Source of the DNA: Candidatus Sulfotelmatobacter sp. | GTDB lineage: Bacteria > Acidobacteriota > Terriglobia > Terriglobales > Acidobacteriaceae | Direction of reading: 5' to 3' | Length of the DNA: 64,000 bases | Assembly (NCBI GenBank): GCA_030041475.1 | Contig: JASHNU010000086.1 | Span: 62,001 to 126,000, forward strand | Shown here: one piece after another, positions 37,807 through 47,401 of the stretch | Numbering within the stretch: the first letter of the stretch is position 1 | Layout of the letters: every line of letters starts with the position of its first letter | Program-made: the position numbers and the translations under genes | Notes under the pieces: model-generated | The model's database searches: none | The model's input: the letters and a program-made list of their open reading frames with translations, nothing else | Told to the model about the DNA's origin: nothing

Positions 37807-39870
37807 TTACGGAGCGAACCAATCGGCGAAGGCTTGGCCATTCGGTGTTCCTACGCCAGTTACGTTGTCCCAGCCAACGGCCGTCTGCAGTGCCGACGAA
37901 CTATTGCACTCGGTGACGACGCCGAAGCCGTAGGCGGTTGTGCAGTCGGTGCCGAAGGAGATCGCCAACACAATGTTGTTGTAATCCGGATAGTTCCACA
38001 GGCCGCTATACAGCGTAGTACCTGCGTACCCACCCATAACTGCATCCGCATCGTAGCTGTCGGTGAGCGTGCTCGACTGTTTGATCGAGGCGATCACGTT
38101 GGTGGTCGAGTTTAACGGAGTCACATCGAAGATCGTGGACGACGGCATAGTGTAAACGTATTGAGAAGCCTGGCCCAGAGGGAAGCCGGCTTCTTCATTG
38201 GCAATCGCCCAGAGACCCGAGATCATCGGGGTCGCGAGGCTGGTGCCACCGTAGGCGAAATAGCTGACGCTTTCTCCCGGTTCGCTGAAGGCAATCACGC
38301 CGCCAGTAAACGGGTCCGCCAGCCAGGAGATATCCGGCAACTCGCGCCAAGACGATCCCAGTCCAGACTGGTACGACGGGGACGCGAAGAAGCCGCTCGC
38401 CCCACCTCCTGAACCAAAGTCGAAGCCAAACGCAAGTGGAGGATCAAAGATCAACCCTTCCTCTGCCAGAAGGGTTTCATTGGTGCCCCAGCCCGATTGC
38501 CAGGAGATGGTGTTGGAGGGAGTTAGCGCTAGGCTGACGCCGCCTACGCCCGTGGCATAGGGGGAATCGGCAGGAGTAGAGACGGTGGGTGGTATCCCGA
38601 AGTCGGTGTAGTCGCCGTAGTCACCGGTGGCAAACTGAGCCGAGATTCCGGTGATCGAGGCAATTTCCGCAATCAGATTCTCGGTATTAAGAATCGAAGA
38701 CGCAACTTCCGATTCCGGCGCACCATAACTGCCAGAGATCGAGTTACCCAGAGCGTAATTCACGGCGTAGAAGAAGCCTTGATCTACGTCCTGGAAGCTG
38801 GCCGAGGGTGGTACGACCAGGTCAATGTTGGCGCCCGGGGCGATGGCATGGGCCCACTGGGTGTCGATGTTGATCTCCGGATCAGGGCCTTCGCAGGAAG
38901 ACGCCGTCGGAGTGTAGATCGTCGTGAAGTTCGAGGAAGTGAACAGCGGCAACCCGAACTTCTTGTTGAAGACGTTGCCATCCGACTCAGCGGTCACCGA
39001 ACCGCACCAGTCGATGATCGCGATGGTCTGACCGGCGCCGTTGTAGCCCTCAGCATACAACCCGTTGAGGTTGTACGCGGTATAAATCTCCGGGGGAGTG
39101 TAGGCGCAGCCCGGGTTGGTGTAGTTGGTGAAATAGTTGTTGCCGGTATACTTGCCCTCGGGCAAGGTGCCACCGGTGCTCGCCTGTTTCTCGGTGGTCG
39201 TGCCGTCGAAGCAGTTGGTGGAGAAGAACCCTCCCGTACTGATTTTCGGAGCGCTCGTTCCGCTGAGAACCGGGCGCTGAGCCAGGGGGTGGGTGTAATG
39301 GCCAGTGTCCAATCCGGCCACGGAGTGCACCAGCGCGGCCGTACCTTCATCGACCGAGGGATCGCGATCGTTGGCGCGGAGGACTTCCCCGCGCAGTTCA
39401 TAGTTGTTGAGCTGTACGTGGAAGGCCGTCTGCACGTCGCCGACGGTTCCGCGCGCTCTCACGAAAAAGTTGTTGGGGCCGACATTGACGACCTTCAGGT
39501 TATGTGACTCGAAGAAATTCTGAACCGTCTTGGCCTCGGCCGCAGTTGGGGCAAAACGGGCTGCAACGTCGCGAGTCTTCAACCACTGACGATAAACGGG
39601 CGACGTCCGGTCATAGAGATCCTTGGCCAACTGATCCATCTCAGCGCGATTATGGGGGTTGAGCCAGATTGTGACGTCCATGGTTGCCGACGCATCCGCT
39701 GCGCCGAGGTTCTTCGCCGAAGTCACATAGGCGGGTGTGTTATGCGCAATCAGCTGCCCGGCGGTAGCCGGCAGTGTCACACCAGCAACCAGCACGACAG
39801 CCACGACAAACAGCCCCACCGTCCGCAACCGGCCGGTGTTGGCGGTTCGATACACTTCTCTCTTATTCAT
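37807..39870 (-). CDS. S53 family (sedolisin/kumamolisin-like) peptidase with activation propeptide
   Basis: Signal peptide; propeptide TVWL-like NPHNRAEMDQLAKDLYDRTSPVYRQWL; GTSLATPMISGLWA catalytic Ser motif. Confidence 0.92.
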   Translation of the reverse strand: MNKREVYRTANTGRLRTVGLFVVAVVLVAGVTLPATAGQLIAHNTPAYVTSAKNLGAADASATMDVTIWLNPHNRAEMDQLAKDLYDRTSPVYRQWLKTRDVAARFAPTAAEAKTVQNFFESHNLKVVNVGPNNFFVRARGTVGDVQTAFHVQLNNYELRGEVLRANDRDPSVDEGTAALVHSVAGLDTGHYTHPLAQRPVLSGTSAPKISTGGFFSTNCFDGTTTEKQASTGGTLPEGKYTGNNYFTNYTNPGCAYTPPEIYTAYNLNGLYAEGYNGAGQTIAIIDWCGSVTAESDGNVFNKKFGLPLFTSSNFTTIYTPTASSCEGPDPEINIDTQWAHAIAPGANIDLVVPPSASFQDVDQGFFYAVNYALGNSISGSYGAPESEVASSILNTENLIAEIASITGISAQFATGDYGDYTDFGIPPTVSTPADSPYATGVGGVSLALTPSNTISWQSGWGTNETLLAEEGLIFDPPLAFGFDFGSGGGASGFFASPSYQSGLGSSWRELPDISWLADPFTGGVIAFSEPGESVSYFAYGGTSLATPMISGLWAIANEEAGFPLGQASQYVYTMPSSTIFDVTPLNSTTNVIASIKQSSTLTDSYDADAVMGGYAGTTLYSGLWNYPDYNNIVLAISFGTDCTTAYGFGVVTECNSSSALQTAVGWDNVTGVGTPNGQAFADWFAP

Positions 39871-40257
39871 TGCTCCTCCTGGTTACCGACGCCTTGGCCA
39901 GAACAGTCGAGACCATTAGGGAGTGGACTTACTGCACCCATAGCCCAGGCATAATTTCATGCAGACATTTAGAAAGGGGAAACCAGATTCATGTTCAGTC
40001 GCCCCCACAGCCCGAGAGAGCGTCGTCGCGGAAAACATCATTCACCCCAACTACGTGCTCGGCCCCATCCGCGAGACCGCGCTATGGTAGCCCCGTTTGG
40101 CAAGGGTTGGCAATGGAGGAGAAAAATAAATTGTCTCTCCTTGGCCAGCAGTTGCAAGAACTTGCATGTCTGCATACAAACTTTTTCATTGCCGAGCCCG
40201 CGGGATCTTCGAATCTATGGAAGGATTAGTTCGAACGGGCTAGATGACTTCTACAGG

Positions 40258-40827
40258 TCACCTTGTGACTGTCGCGGGCGCGGGCGCATAAGGACTCGCC
40301 TGACGATGACGCTTTTCAAATTCCTCCCGCATGCAAATCGTTTTGAGGTCGAGCACACGGTCGATTGCCAGAATGCCGTCGAGATGGTCGATCTCGTGTT
40401 GCAGGAGCTCCGAGAGGTTGCGCTCGTCGCCGGCGCGGAGGTCACGGGTTTCGCCATACAGGTTCTGGTAGCGGACGGTGATCTCGCGGTGACGTTCGAC
40501 TTGCATGAAGATGGAAAGGAAACTCAGGCACGCGTCCCACACGATGATTTTGTTGGGGCTGCACTCGATGATCTCGGGATTGATCAACGGCCAGGGTTCC
40601 ATGTCCGGCAGCTTGAGGAAAATCACCCGCCGCAGCACGCCGAGTTGCGGGGCAGCGATGCCCCGCCCGTAGCCGGTGGTCGAGCGCCAATGGGCCAGCG
40701 TGTCGGCCAAATCGCGGACCAGTTCGCGGATTTCCGGAGATGCCGGTTCTTCTACCGGAGCGCACTTCTCGCGCAACCGCGGGTCGCCGAGTTGAAGAAT
40801 GGGACGGATCGGCATGGGAACCCTCAC
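40258..40827 (-). CDS. def: Peptide deformylase
   Basis: GIAAPQLGVLRRV, DACLSF, LLQHEIDHLDGILAIDRV. Confidence 0.9.
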   Translation of the reverse strand: MRVPMPIRPILQLGDPRLREKCAPVEEPASPEIRELVRDLADTLAHWRSTTGYGRGIAAPQLGVLRRVIFLKLPDMEPWPLINPEIIECSPNKIIVWDACLSFLSIFMQVERHREITVRYQNLYGETRDLRAGDERNLSELLQHEIDHLDGILAIDRVLDLKTICMREEFEKRHRQASPYAPAPATVTR

Positions 40828-41837
40828 CGCGCCGCAGCGGCATCGAACAAGCCGAGAAATTCGACCTTCTTCTCTGCGGGAAGAAAAGACGCCTCGAACG
40901 AATTACGCGCCAACTCGCGCAGATGTTCGTCGGTGAAACCGAACGCGTCCTGGGCCAGTTGGTACTCGCGCGATAGTGTCGTGCCGAACAGCGCCGGATC
41001 GTCGGTGTTCAGTGTGATCATCATCCCCTGGTCAAAATAGCTTTTGGTAGGGTGCTCGGACACCGACTTGCACACACCAGTGCGCAGGTTGCTGGTGATG
41101 CAGAGTTCCATTGGAATCTGGCGTTGACCGAGTTCGTCGATCAGGTCGGGGTCCTGGCCAGCCGTCAGGCCGTGGCCAATGCGCTCGGCGTGCAGGTTGA
41201 GCGCGCCCCAGATGGATTCGGCCGACGCGGTCTCCCCAGCGTGAGCGGTGAGGCGCAAACCGTTGTCTTCGGCGTATCCGTAAACGCTGCGGAAAAGCTC
41301 CGGTGGAGCTTTCTGCTCGTCGCCACCGATGCCGACGCCAACGACGTTGCGGTCCTGATAGCGAACTGCGAGTTCGAATACCTGCTGTGCGGCTTCGACC
41401 CCGAAGTGGCGCGTGGCGTCGAAAATCCAGAGCAGGGAGACACCAAAGTCGCGCGCGCCGCGGGAGCGGCCGCGCTCCAGGCCCTCGAAGATCGCGGCAA
41501 AGTCCTGCTTGCGAAACAGGCTGACGCCGACGGCGACGTAAACTTCAGCGTGCAGCACACTCTCATCTTTCAGGCGCTGCATGAGGCGGTACGTGATGAG
41601 CTCGTAGTCGTCGGGACCGCGCAGGTGCGCGCTGACTTCCTTGAACGCCATCAGGAAGGTCTGAAAATCGGTGTAACGGTAAAGGGATTCTGTCGTGGCG
41701 AGCGTGGCGTGATCGCCGTGGCGCTGCCGAAGTTCGACGAGCGTTGCCGGTTCGACCGTGCCTTCCAGGTGCAAGTGTAGCTCGGCCTTCGGAAGATGCT
41801 GGATGAAGGCGCTGGGCGGACGATCAGGCGCGGACAT
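40824..41837 (-). CDS. add: Adenosine deaminase
   Basis: LPKAELHLHLEGT, LTAHAGE, RIGHGL, ITLNTDDPALFGT. Confidence 0.94.
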   Translation of the reverse strand: MSAPDRPPSAFIQHLPKAELHLHLEGTVEPATLVELRQRHGDHATLATTESLYRYTDFQTFLMAFKEVSAHLRGPDDYELITYRLMQRLKDESVLHAEVYVAVGVSLFRKQDFAAIFEGLERGRSRGARDFGVSLLWIFDATRHFGVEAAQQVFELAVRYQDRNVVGVGIGGDEQKAPPELFRSVYGYAEDNGLRLTAHAGETASAESIWGALNLHAERIGHGLTAGQDPDLIDELGQRQIPMELCITSNLRTGVCKSVSEHPTKSYFDQGMMITLNTDDPALFGTTLSREYQLAQDAFGFTDEHLRELARNSFEASFLPAEKKVEFLGLFDAAAAR

Positions 41838-41898
41838 GATTCAGATTGTAGATTGCGCAAATGAAATTTGCGAGGATGATGGATGCGGCAAGTTTCAG

Positions 41899-43461
41899 CT
41901 ACTTCGCGAACTCGCTCCTGTGACGACTGTAGAAGATGTAAATCATCAAGCCGAGCACGAGCCATACAACGAAGCGCACCCACGTGATGACCGTGAGGCC
42001 CGCCATCAGGCCCACGCAAAGCACGATGGAAATCAGCGGGAACCAAGGCACCAGCGGGACTTTGAAGACGCGTGGGCGATCGGGCTGGGTGCGGCGGAGG
42101 ATAATCACGCCGAGCGAAACGAGCGCGAATGCGAACAATGTGCCGATGTTCGACAAATCGGCAGCGTCGCTGACGGCGAAAATGCCGGAAGGGATGCCGA
42201 CGACAAAGCCGGCAATCCAGGTTGACACGTGCGGCGTTTTGAACCTGGGATGCACCGCAGAAAAGAACTTTGGGAACAACCGATCGCGCGACATCGCATA
42301 CCAGATGCGTGCCTGGCCGTATTGAAAGACCAGCAGCGACGAGATCATTCCAGTCAGCGCGCCCACGACGATGATCGAACGCGACCACCGGCTCGCGCCC
42401 AGCACCTTCAACGCGTAAGCCACCGGAGCCTCGGCGGCTTCTCCCGAGACGAAGGTGGTGTACTTCATCATGCCGAGCAGCACGACAGAAACTCCGACGT
42501 AGAGCAGCGTGCAGATGATGAGCGAAGCGATGATGCCGAAAGGCAAATCGCGCTGCGGATTGCGCGATTCCTCAGCTGCGGTGGAAACGGAATCGAAGCC
42601 GATGTAGGTAAAGAAGACGATCGCGCCGCCCGTGACGATGCCGCCGAAGCCGGAGGGCGCGAACGGCTTCCAGTTGCCGGGACTGACCAGTGCGCCGCCG
42701 ACCATCAGAAAAACGAGAATCGCGCCGATTTTGATCGCGACCATGATGTTGTTGGCTTCGGCCGACTCCTTGATGCCGCGAACCAGCAACACGGTGAGAA
42801 TAAAAATAATGAGGAAGGCCGGAAAATTGAAATACGCGCCCGTCCAGTGGCCGGATTCCCAAACAGGCGTTGACCACTTATCGGGCAAGTTGAGCCCGAA
42901 CGAGGCGAGTTGCGCCTTCGCGTACGCGCTGAAGCCGATCGCGACCACGACGTTGCTGACCACATATTCCAGGATGAGGTCCCAGCCGATGATCCAGGCG
43001 AAGATTTCGCCGAGCGTCGCGTAGGAATAAGTATAGGCACTGCCAGCGATCGGAATCATGGACGCAAGTTCGGCGTAGCACAGGCCGGCGAAACTACAAG
43101 CAACTGCAACCAGAAAAAATGAAATGGCAATGGAAGGCCCGGCCGGAGGCCGGCCATGCATGAGCACCTGTGCCGTACCTCCTCCGCGCAGAAAGTTCAC
43201 GATAATGTCGAGCACCTGCGCGTGCAGGATGGAGGGCGCTTGAAAGTACTCTCCGGCGGCGGCCGTGCCGGTCAGTATGAAGATGCCGGAGCCGATGACG
43301 GCGCCAATCCCAAGGGCGGTCAGCGACCACGGGCCGAGCGACTTCTGCAAGCGCTGGCCGGGCGATTCTGATTCCGCGATGAGCTTGTCGATCGATTTGC
43401 AGCAGAACAGCTGGTTGTCGGAGGTGCGCCTGACCGGCGCCGGTTCGATGGATTGTGACAA
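41899..43461 (-). CDS. APC family amino acid permease
   Basis: GIGAVIGSGIFILTGTAAA, SYATLGEIFAWIIGWDLILEY, about 12 or more TM segments. Confidence 0.93.
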   Translation of the reverse strand: MSQSIEPAPVRRTSDNQLFCCKSIDKLIAESESPGQRLQKSLGPWSLTALGIGAVIGSGIFILTGTAAAGEYFQAPSILHAQVLDIIVNFLRGGGTAQVLMHGRPPAGPSIAISFFLVAVACSFAGLCYAELASMIPIAGSAYTYSYATLGEIFAWIIGWDLILEYVVSNVVVAIGFSAYAKAQLASFGLNLPDKWSTPVWESGHWTGAYFNFPAFLIIFILTVLLVRGIKESAEANNIMVAIKIGAILVFLMVGGALVSPGNWKPFAPSGFGGIVTGGAIVFFTYIGFDSVSTAAEESRNPQRDLPFGIIASLIICTLLYVGVSVVLLGMMKYTTFVSGEAAEAPVAYALKVLGASRWSRSIIVVGALTGMISSLLVFQYGQARIWYAMSRDRLFPKFFSAVHPRFKTPHVSTWIAGFVVGIPSGIFAVSDAADLSNIGTLFAFALVSLGVIILRRTQPDRPRVFKVPLVPWFPLISIVLCVGLMAGLTVITWVRFVVWLVLGLMIYIFYSRHRSEFAK

Positions 43462-43507
43462 GCGGTTGTAGTCTCCTGGACTTCAGCTCTCAGCTTTCAG
43501 TCGGGTG

Positions 43508-43538
43508 CCCCACCCTACGCGGCTTTCGTAGGGTGGGG
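43508..43538. repeat. Perfect 12-bp-stem inverted repeat
   Basis: CCCCACCCTACG-CGGCTTT-CGTAGGGTGGGG. Confidence 0.9.
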
Positions 43539-43570
43539 ATCTCCGTCGCCGAGTTCAATGCGTGGCGCCA

Positions 43571-43732
43571 TTACCGCTTCGCCTGGCCGCGCGCCAATTT
43601 CTTGACCTTGGGCTTCTTCGATCCGCGCGGATAGTCGCGGGGTTTGAGCGGTTTTTCCGCTTTGCGTTTCTTGCGCGCGGCGCGTTTGGCTTGCTTGCGT
43701 TCTTCCCGAGACAGCTTTGATGTATTGGCCAT
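43571..43732 (-). CDS. Small highly basic protein
   Basis: MANTSKLSREERKQAKRAARKKRKAEKPLKPRDYPRGSKKPKVKKLARGQAKR, 53 aa. Confidence 0.6.
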   Translation of the reverse strand: MANTSKLSREERKQAKRAARKKRKAEKPLKPRDYPRGSKKPKVKKLARGQAKR

Positions 43733-43760
43733 GAGTCCTTTTTGATTCAATCGTTGCGCT

Positions 43761-46574
43761 TCACGCCCGTTCCAGCTGGGCATACTTCTCCACCAGCTTC
43801 TTCAGGCCGAAGCGAGGGAATTGTACCGTAATCTTGGCTTCTTCGCCTTCTCCTTCGCGCTGGTAGACCGTGCCCTCGCCGTATTTCGGGTGGCGCACGC
43901 GCTGGCCGGGACGAAATCCGCGTTTGCCGGTAGGTTCTTCGACGGGCGTTTTGGGGACGGTGAACTTGCGCCCGCGGCTTGCGAAGAACTCGGCGATGTT
44001 CTCGATGGAGTTGTAATGCGGCGCCGGAACTGACGGGCTGCGGGGCTTTGCCGCGCCGGAAAGCCCAGGGCGGCTGTCCCCGCGCGATTCGTGCCAGGCC
44101 GCGCTTTGGTCCTCGTCTTCGTAGGAGTAGTGGGCCGATCCGGAGCTGTCCTTTGCGGAGCTTCGTTCCGTCGGGCGGAGGAATGCGTCCGCCGCTACAC
44201 GAGCGGTGCCGCGGTGAGTGCCCAGCTGTTCGATCAGCAATCCCGGCACTTCCTCCAGGAATCGTGACGGTACGCTGGCCTCCGGCAGATCGCTGCCGTA
44301 CCTACGACGGTAGACGGCACGCGTGAGGATAAGCTGGTCCATGGCACGGGTCATGCCGACGTAGCACAGGCGCCGTTCTTCCTCAATGTCGTCGGGGACG
44401 AGCATGGTGCGGGAATGCGGAAAGAGTCCTTCCTCGAGGCCGCTAAGGAAGACCAGCGGAAACTCCAGGCCCTTGGCCGCGTGCAGGCTCATGAGCGTGA
44501 TCTGGGCGCGCTCGTCGTAATCATCGGCGTCGGCGATGAGGGCGGCGTGGTCGAGGAACTGGTCAAGCGTTTCGCCGCGGTCGCGAGAATCCATGGCGGC
44601 ATTGACCAACTCGCGTAGGTTCTCGATGCGCGAATAAGCCTCGGGCGTGTCTTCCTCTTCGAGCAGCTTGATATAGCCGGTGCGGTCGATGAGAAATTTC
44701 AGGATGTCGGCGGTGCTGACGCTGGGGGCGGGGAAGGCGTTTTGCGAATGACCGGTACCGTCCGCGGCGACCGAATCGTCATCCTGAGCGGAGGAGTCGA
44801 GCGACCTTGTGTTTTCGGCAGGGTCTTCGCCCGCAGCGGCACCGAAGTCGAACGTAAAATTTCCGAACTCCGCAGGATCGAACGCGGTCGCGCCGTCGGC
44901 CTCTGTGCCGTCCCTGGCGGGACTTGTTCCATCTTCGCGATCCACCCGGGACTTCCGTCCCGGGCTCTCACATTCCGTCCGGGCGGAACTCTCCGCTTTG
45001 CTAACGCGAGTGTCCGATCCCTCGTCAGCATTTGCGGGCGCTGCGGTCTGATCCAACTGCTCCACAAAAGTTCCCGCCAGCATGGCGCGCGCGTCTTCGA
45101 TGAGCTGCTGAAAGTTCTTGAGAGAAGCTAGCGCGCGCGGAGGCAAGAGTTGCCGTTTGATCGCTTCCCCGATTGCCCCCCAAAGCGACAGGCCAGTTTC
45201 GAGTGCGAGTTGTTCGAGGGTGTCCAGCGTGCCTTTGCCAATGCCGCGCGCCGGCGTGTTGATGACCCGCAAGAGCGAAATCGAGTCGTCGGGATTCTGG
45301 ATGACCTTCAGATACGAGATCATGTCTTTGATCTCGGCCCGCTCGTAGAACGAAAACCCGCCGACCACGTGATATTTCAGGCCATAGCGGCGCATGGCTT
45401 CTTCAAACAGCCGCGACTGCGAGTTCGTGCGGTAGAGCACGGCCGCTCGTGAGTTTTCGCCCCGCTCAACTGCCTCGCGCAGATACTTGGCGATGGTATC
45501 GGCAGCGAACAGCGCTTCGTTCTCGCCGTCGGGGGCTTCGTAGTAGCCGATCTTCGTTCCGCCCTGGCGCGACGTCCAGAGATTCTTGCCTTTGCGGCGG
45601 ACATTATTGGCCACCACCGCCAACGCCGCCTGCAGAATGTTCTGCGTGGAACGGTAGTTCTGTTCGAGGCGGATGATTTTCGCCTCGGGAAAGTCCTGCT
45701 CGAATTCGAGTATGTTGCGGATGTCGGCGCCGCGCCAGGAGTAAATGGATTGGTCTTCGTCACCGACGGCGCAGACGTTGTGCCGGTCGCTGACGAGCAG
45801 GCGCATGAGTTCGTACTGTGGGCGGTTCGTGTCCTGATATTCGTCGATCAGCAGGTACTGGAAACGCCGGTTGTAGTACTCGCGCACCGGCGGGGCCGAC
45901 TTGAGCAGGCGCACGGCCTCGAGCAGCAGATCGTCGAAGTCGAGCGCGTTTGCCTTGCGCAATTCTTTGCGATACTCCTCGTACAGGTGCGCAATTTTTT
46001 CTGTCTTGGGATCAGCCGACTGCAAGTACAGCTCCTGCGGATCGAGCATGTGATTCTTCGCCCACGAAATGCGCGCCAGCACGGTGCGCGGCGTGAGTTG
46101 CTTGTCGTCGAGGCCGAGTCGCTTCATAACGGACTTGACGACCGACTGCTGGTCGGCCTCATCGTAAATGACGAAGTTTTTCGTGTGGCCGATTGGCGGC
46201 TGGCCTGGCACGGTGGATGGGATGCGCAGCGCTTCAATGTCGCGGCGCAGCATGCGCACGCAGAAGGAATGAAACGTGGAGATCACCGGCTTGGCGATGC
46301 TCAGTCCTCCGACCAGCTTTTTCACACGCTCACCCATTTCGGCGGCGGCTTTGTTGGTGAACGTCATCGCCAGGATCGACTCCGGCATAAGGCCCTTGTG
46401 CTCGATCAGGTAAGCGATGCGGTAGGTGATGACGCGCGTCTTGCCGCTGCCCGCGCCGGCAAGGATCAGCACCGGGCCTTCGGTGGTTTCGACGGCCTCG
46501 CGCTGCTGCGGGTTGAGTTGGTCGAGAAAAGACAATGGGTCACCGGGATCGTAATTCGATTTTACAGGGAACAA
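43761..46574 (-). CDS. pcrA: ATP-dependent DNA helicase, UvrD/PcrA family, with long repeat-derived linker
   Basis: LNPQQREAVETTEGPVLILAGAGSGKTRVITYRIAYL, DEYQDTNRPQYEL, GDEDQSIYSWRGA, SLHAAKGLEFPLVFL, C-term RVRHPKYGEGTV. Confidence 0.95.
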   Translation of the reverse strand: MFPVKSNYDPGDPLSFLDQLNPQQREAVETTEGPVLILAGAGSGKTRVITYRIAYLIEHKGLMPESILAMTFTNKAAAEMGERVKKLVGGLSIAKPVISTFHSFCVRMLRRDIEALRIPSTVPGQPPIGHTKNFVIYDEADQQSVVKSVMKRLGLDDKQLTPRTVLARISWAKNHMLDPQELYLQSADPKTEKIAHLYEEYRKELRKANALDFDDLLLEAVRLLKSAPPVREYYNRRFQYLLIDEYQDTNRPQYELMRLLVSDRHNVCAVGDEDQSIYSWRGADIRNILEFEQDFPEAKIIRLEQNYRSTQNILQAALAVVANNVRRKGKNLWTSRQGGTKIGYYEAPDGENEALFAADTIAKYLREAVERGENSRAAVLYRTNSQSRLFEEAMRRYGLKYHVVGGFSFYERAEIKDMISYLKVIQNPDDSISLLRVINTPARGIGKGTLDTLEQLALETGLSLWGAIGEAIKRQLLPPRALASLKNFQQLIEDARAMLAGTFVEQLDQTAAPANADEGSDTRVSKAESSARTECESPGRKSRVDREDGTSPARDGTEADGATAFDPAEFGNFTFDFGAAAGEDPAENTRSLDSSAQDDDSVAADGTGHSQNAFPAPSVSTADILKFLIDRTGYIKLLEEEDTPEAYSRIENLRELVNAAMDSRDRGETLDQFLDHAALIADADDYDERAQITLMSLHAAKGLEFPLVFLSGLEEGLFPHSRTMLVPDDIEEERRLCYVGMTRAMDQLILTRAVYRRRYGSDLPEASVPSRFLEEVPGLLIEQLGTHRGTARVAADAFLRPTERSSAKDSSGSAHYSYEDEDQSAAWHESRGDSRPGLSGAAKPRSPSVPAPHYNSIENIAEFFASRGRKFTVPKTPVEEPTGKRGFRPGQRVRHPKYGEGTVYQREGEGEEAKITVQFPRFGLKKLVEKYAQLERA
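44910..44987. repeat. REP-like hairpin pair inside the pcrA coding sequence
   Basis: GTCCC-TGGC-GGGAC; CCCGGGAC-TTCC-GTCCCGGG then CTCTCACATTCCGTCCGGGCGGA; matches the element at 47240-47285. Confidence 0.75.
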
Positions 46575-46684
46575 GAAACCACAACCGCCGAGGGCCCCGA
46601 GAAGGCCGGCGGATTTTCGCAGTGGGCCGAGCTTTGCAGCCAGCGCCGGATCTTCCGCAGCCGCGGAGCGGCGGAATCGGAAAG

Positions 46685-46739
46685 CCCGGCACGGCAGTGC
46701 CGGGTACGGCCGGGAAAAGGGAGCGAGTCCCGTCGGGAC
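46685..46739. repeat. REP-like hairpins downstream of the transposase gene
   Basis: CCCGGCAC-GGCA-GTGCCGGG (46685-46704) and GTCCC-GTC-GGGAC (46727-46739). Confidence 0.8.
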
Positions 46740-46751
46740 GACACCTTGGCG

Positions 46752-47195
46752 TCACCCAAAGACAAAATCCGGATCGTACGGCACGCCGGATTTCCGCAAT
46801 AACGTAACGAGCTCATCCTCGAACGAATACTTCCGGTGATGCGCGGCCTGGCGGTCGATGTATTCCTTCACGGCGGCGACGTTAGAGGCGCTCACGCTGA
46901 ACGCGCCGTAGCCGTCCTGCCAGGCAAAATCGAATCCGTGCTCGCTGAGCCAGCGGGAGGAGTTGGCCTTGAGAACCTGGATGGCTTTCGCCAAAGGCAC
47001 AGTCGCGGGCAGAGCGATCAGCAGATGAGCGTGATTCGCCGTGCCTCCCGCGCTAAGCACGGGAATGTCGTGACCCCGGCCAATTCCGACGAAGTATCGA
47101 GCCAAGGTTTCGTGCAGGTGTTCGGGAATAATGTCCCGCCGTTCCTTTGTGCTGAATACGCAATGGACGAGGATGTTGGGATACGAATGTGCCAT
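46752..47195 (-). mobile_element. IS200/REP-associated tyrosine transposase-like protein (Y1, COG1943-type)
   Basis: 147 aa; NILVHCVFSTKERRDII, HUH-type motif NHAHLLIALP, catalytic Tyr context VKEYIDRQAAHHRK, C-term RKSGVPYDPDFVFG. Confidence 0.9.
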
Positions 47196-47239
47196 CTCGC
47201 GTCGTCGCTAGGGGACTCGGTCCGCCGTTGTCGGCCTTT

Positions 47240-47285
47240 CCCGGCGCTTCCGCGCCGGGCTTTCACATCCCGCCGCTTGGGCGGC
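47240..47285. repeat. REP-like hairpin pair upstream of the transposase gene
   Basis: CCCGGCGC-TTCC-GCGCCGGG then CTTTCACATCCC and GCCGC-TTGG-GCGGC. Confidence 0.85.
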
Positions 47286-47401
47286 TGGACCTTCGGCGTA
47301 CCGGAAATGTGTCTCCATGGAGGTGTTCCACGTAAGAGCGGTCTTGGTCTGTGACGAACGAACAAGGATTTGCACAAAACGCCGTCTAAAAGAGGAAGGC
47401 C

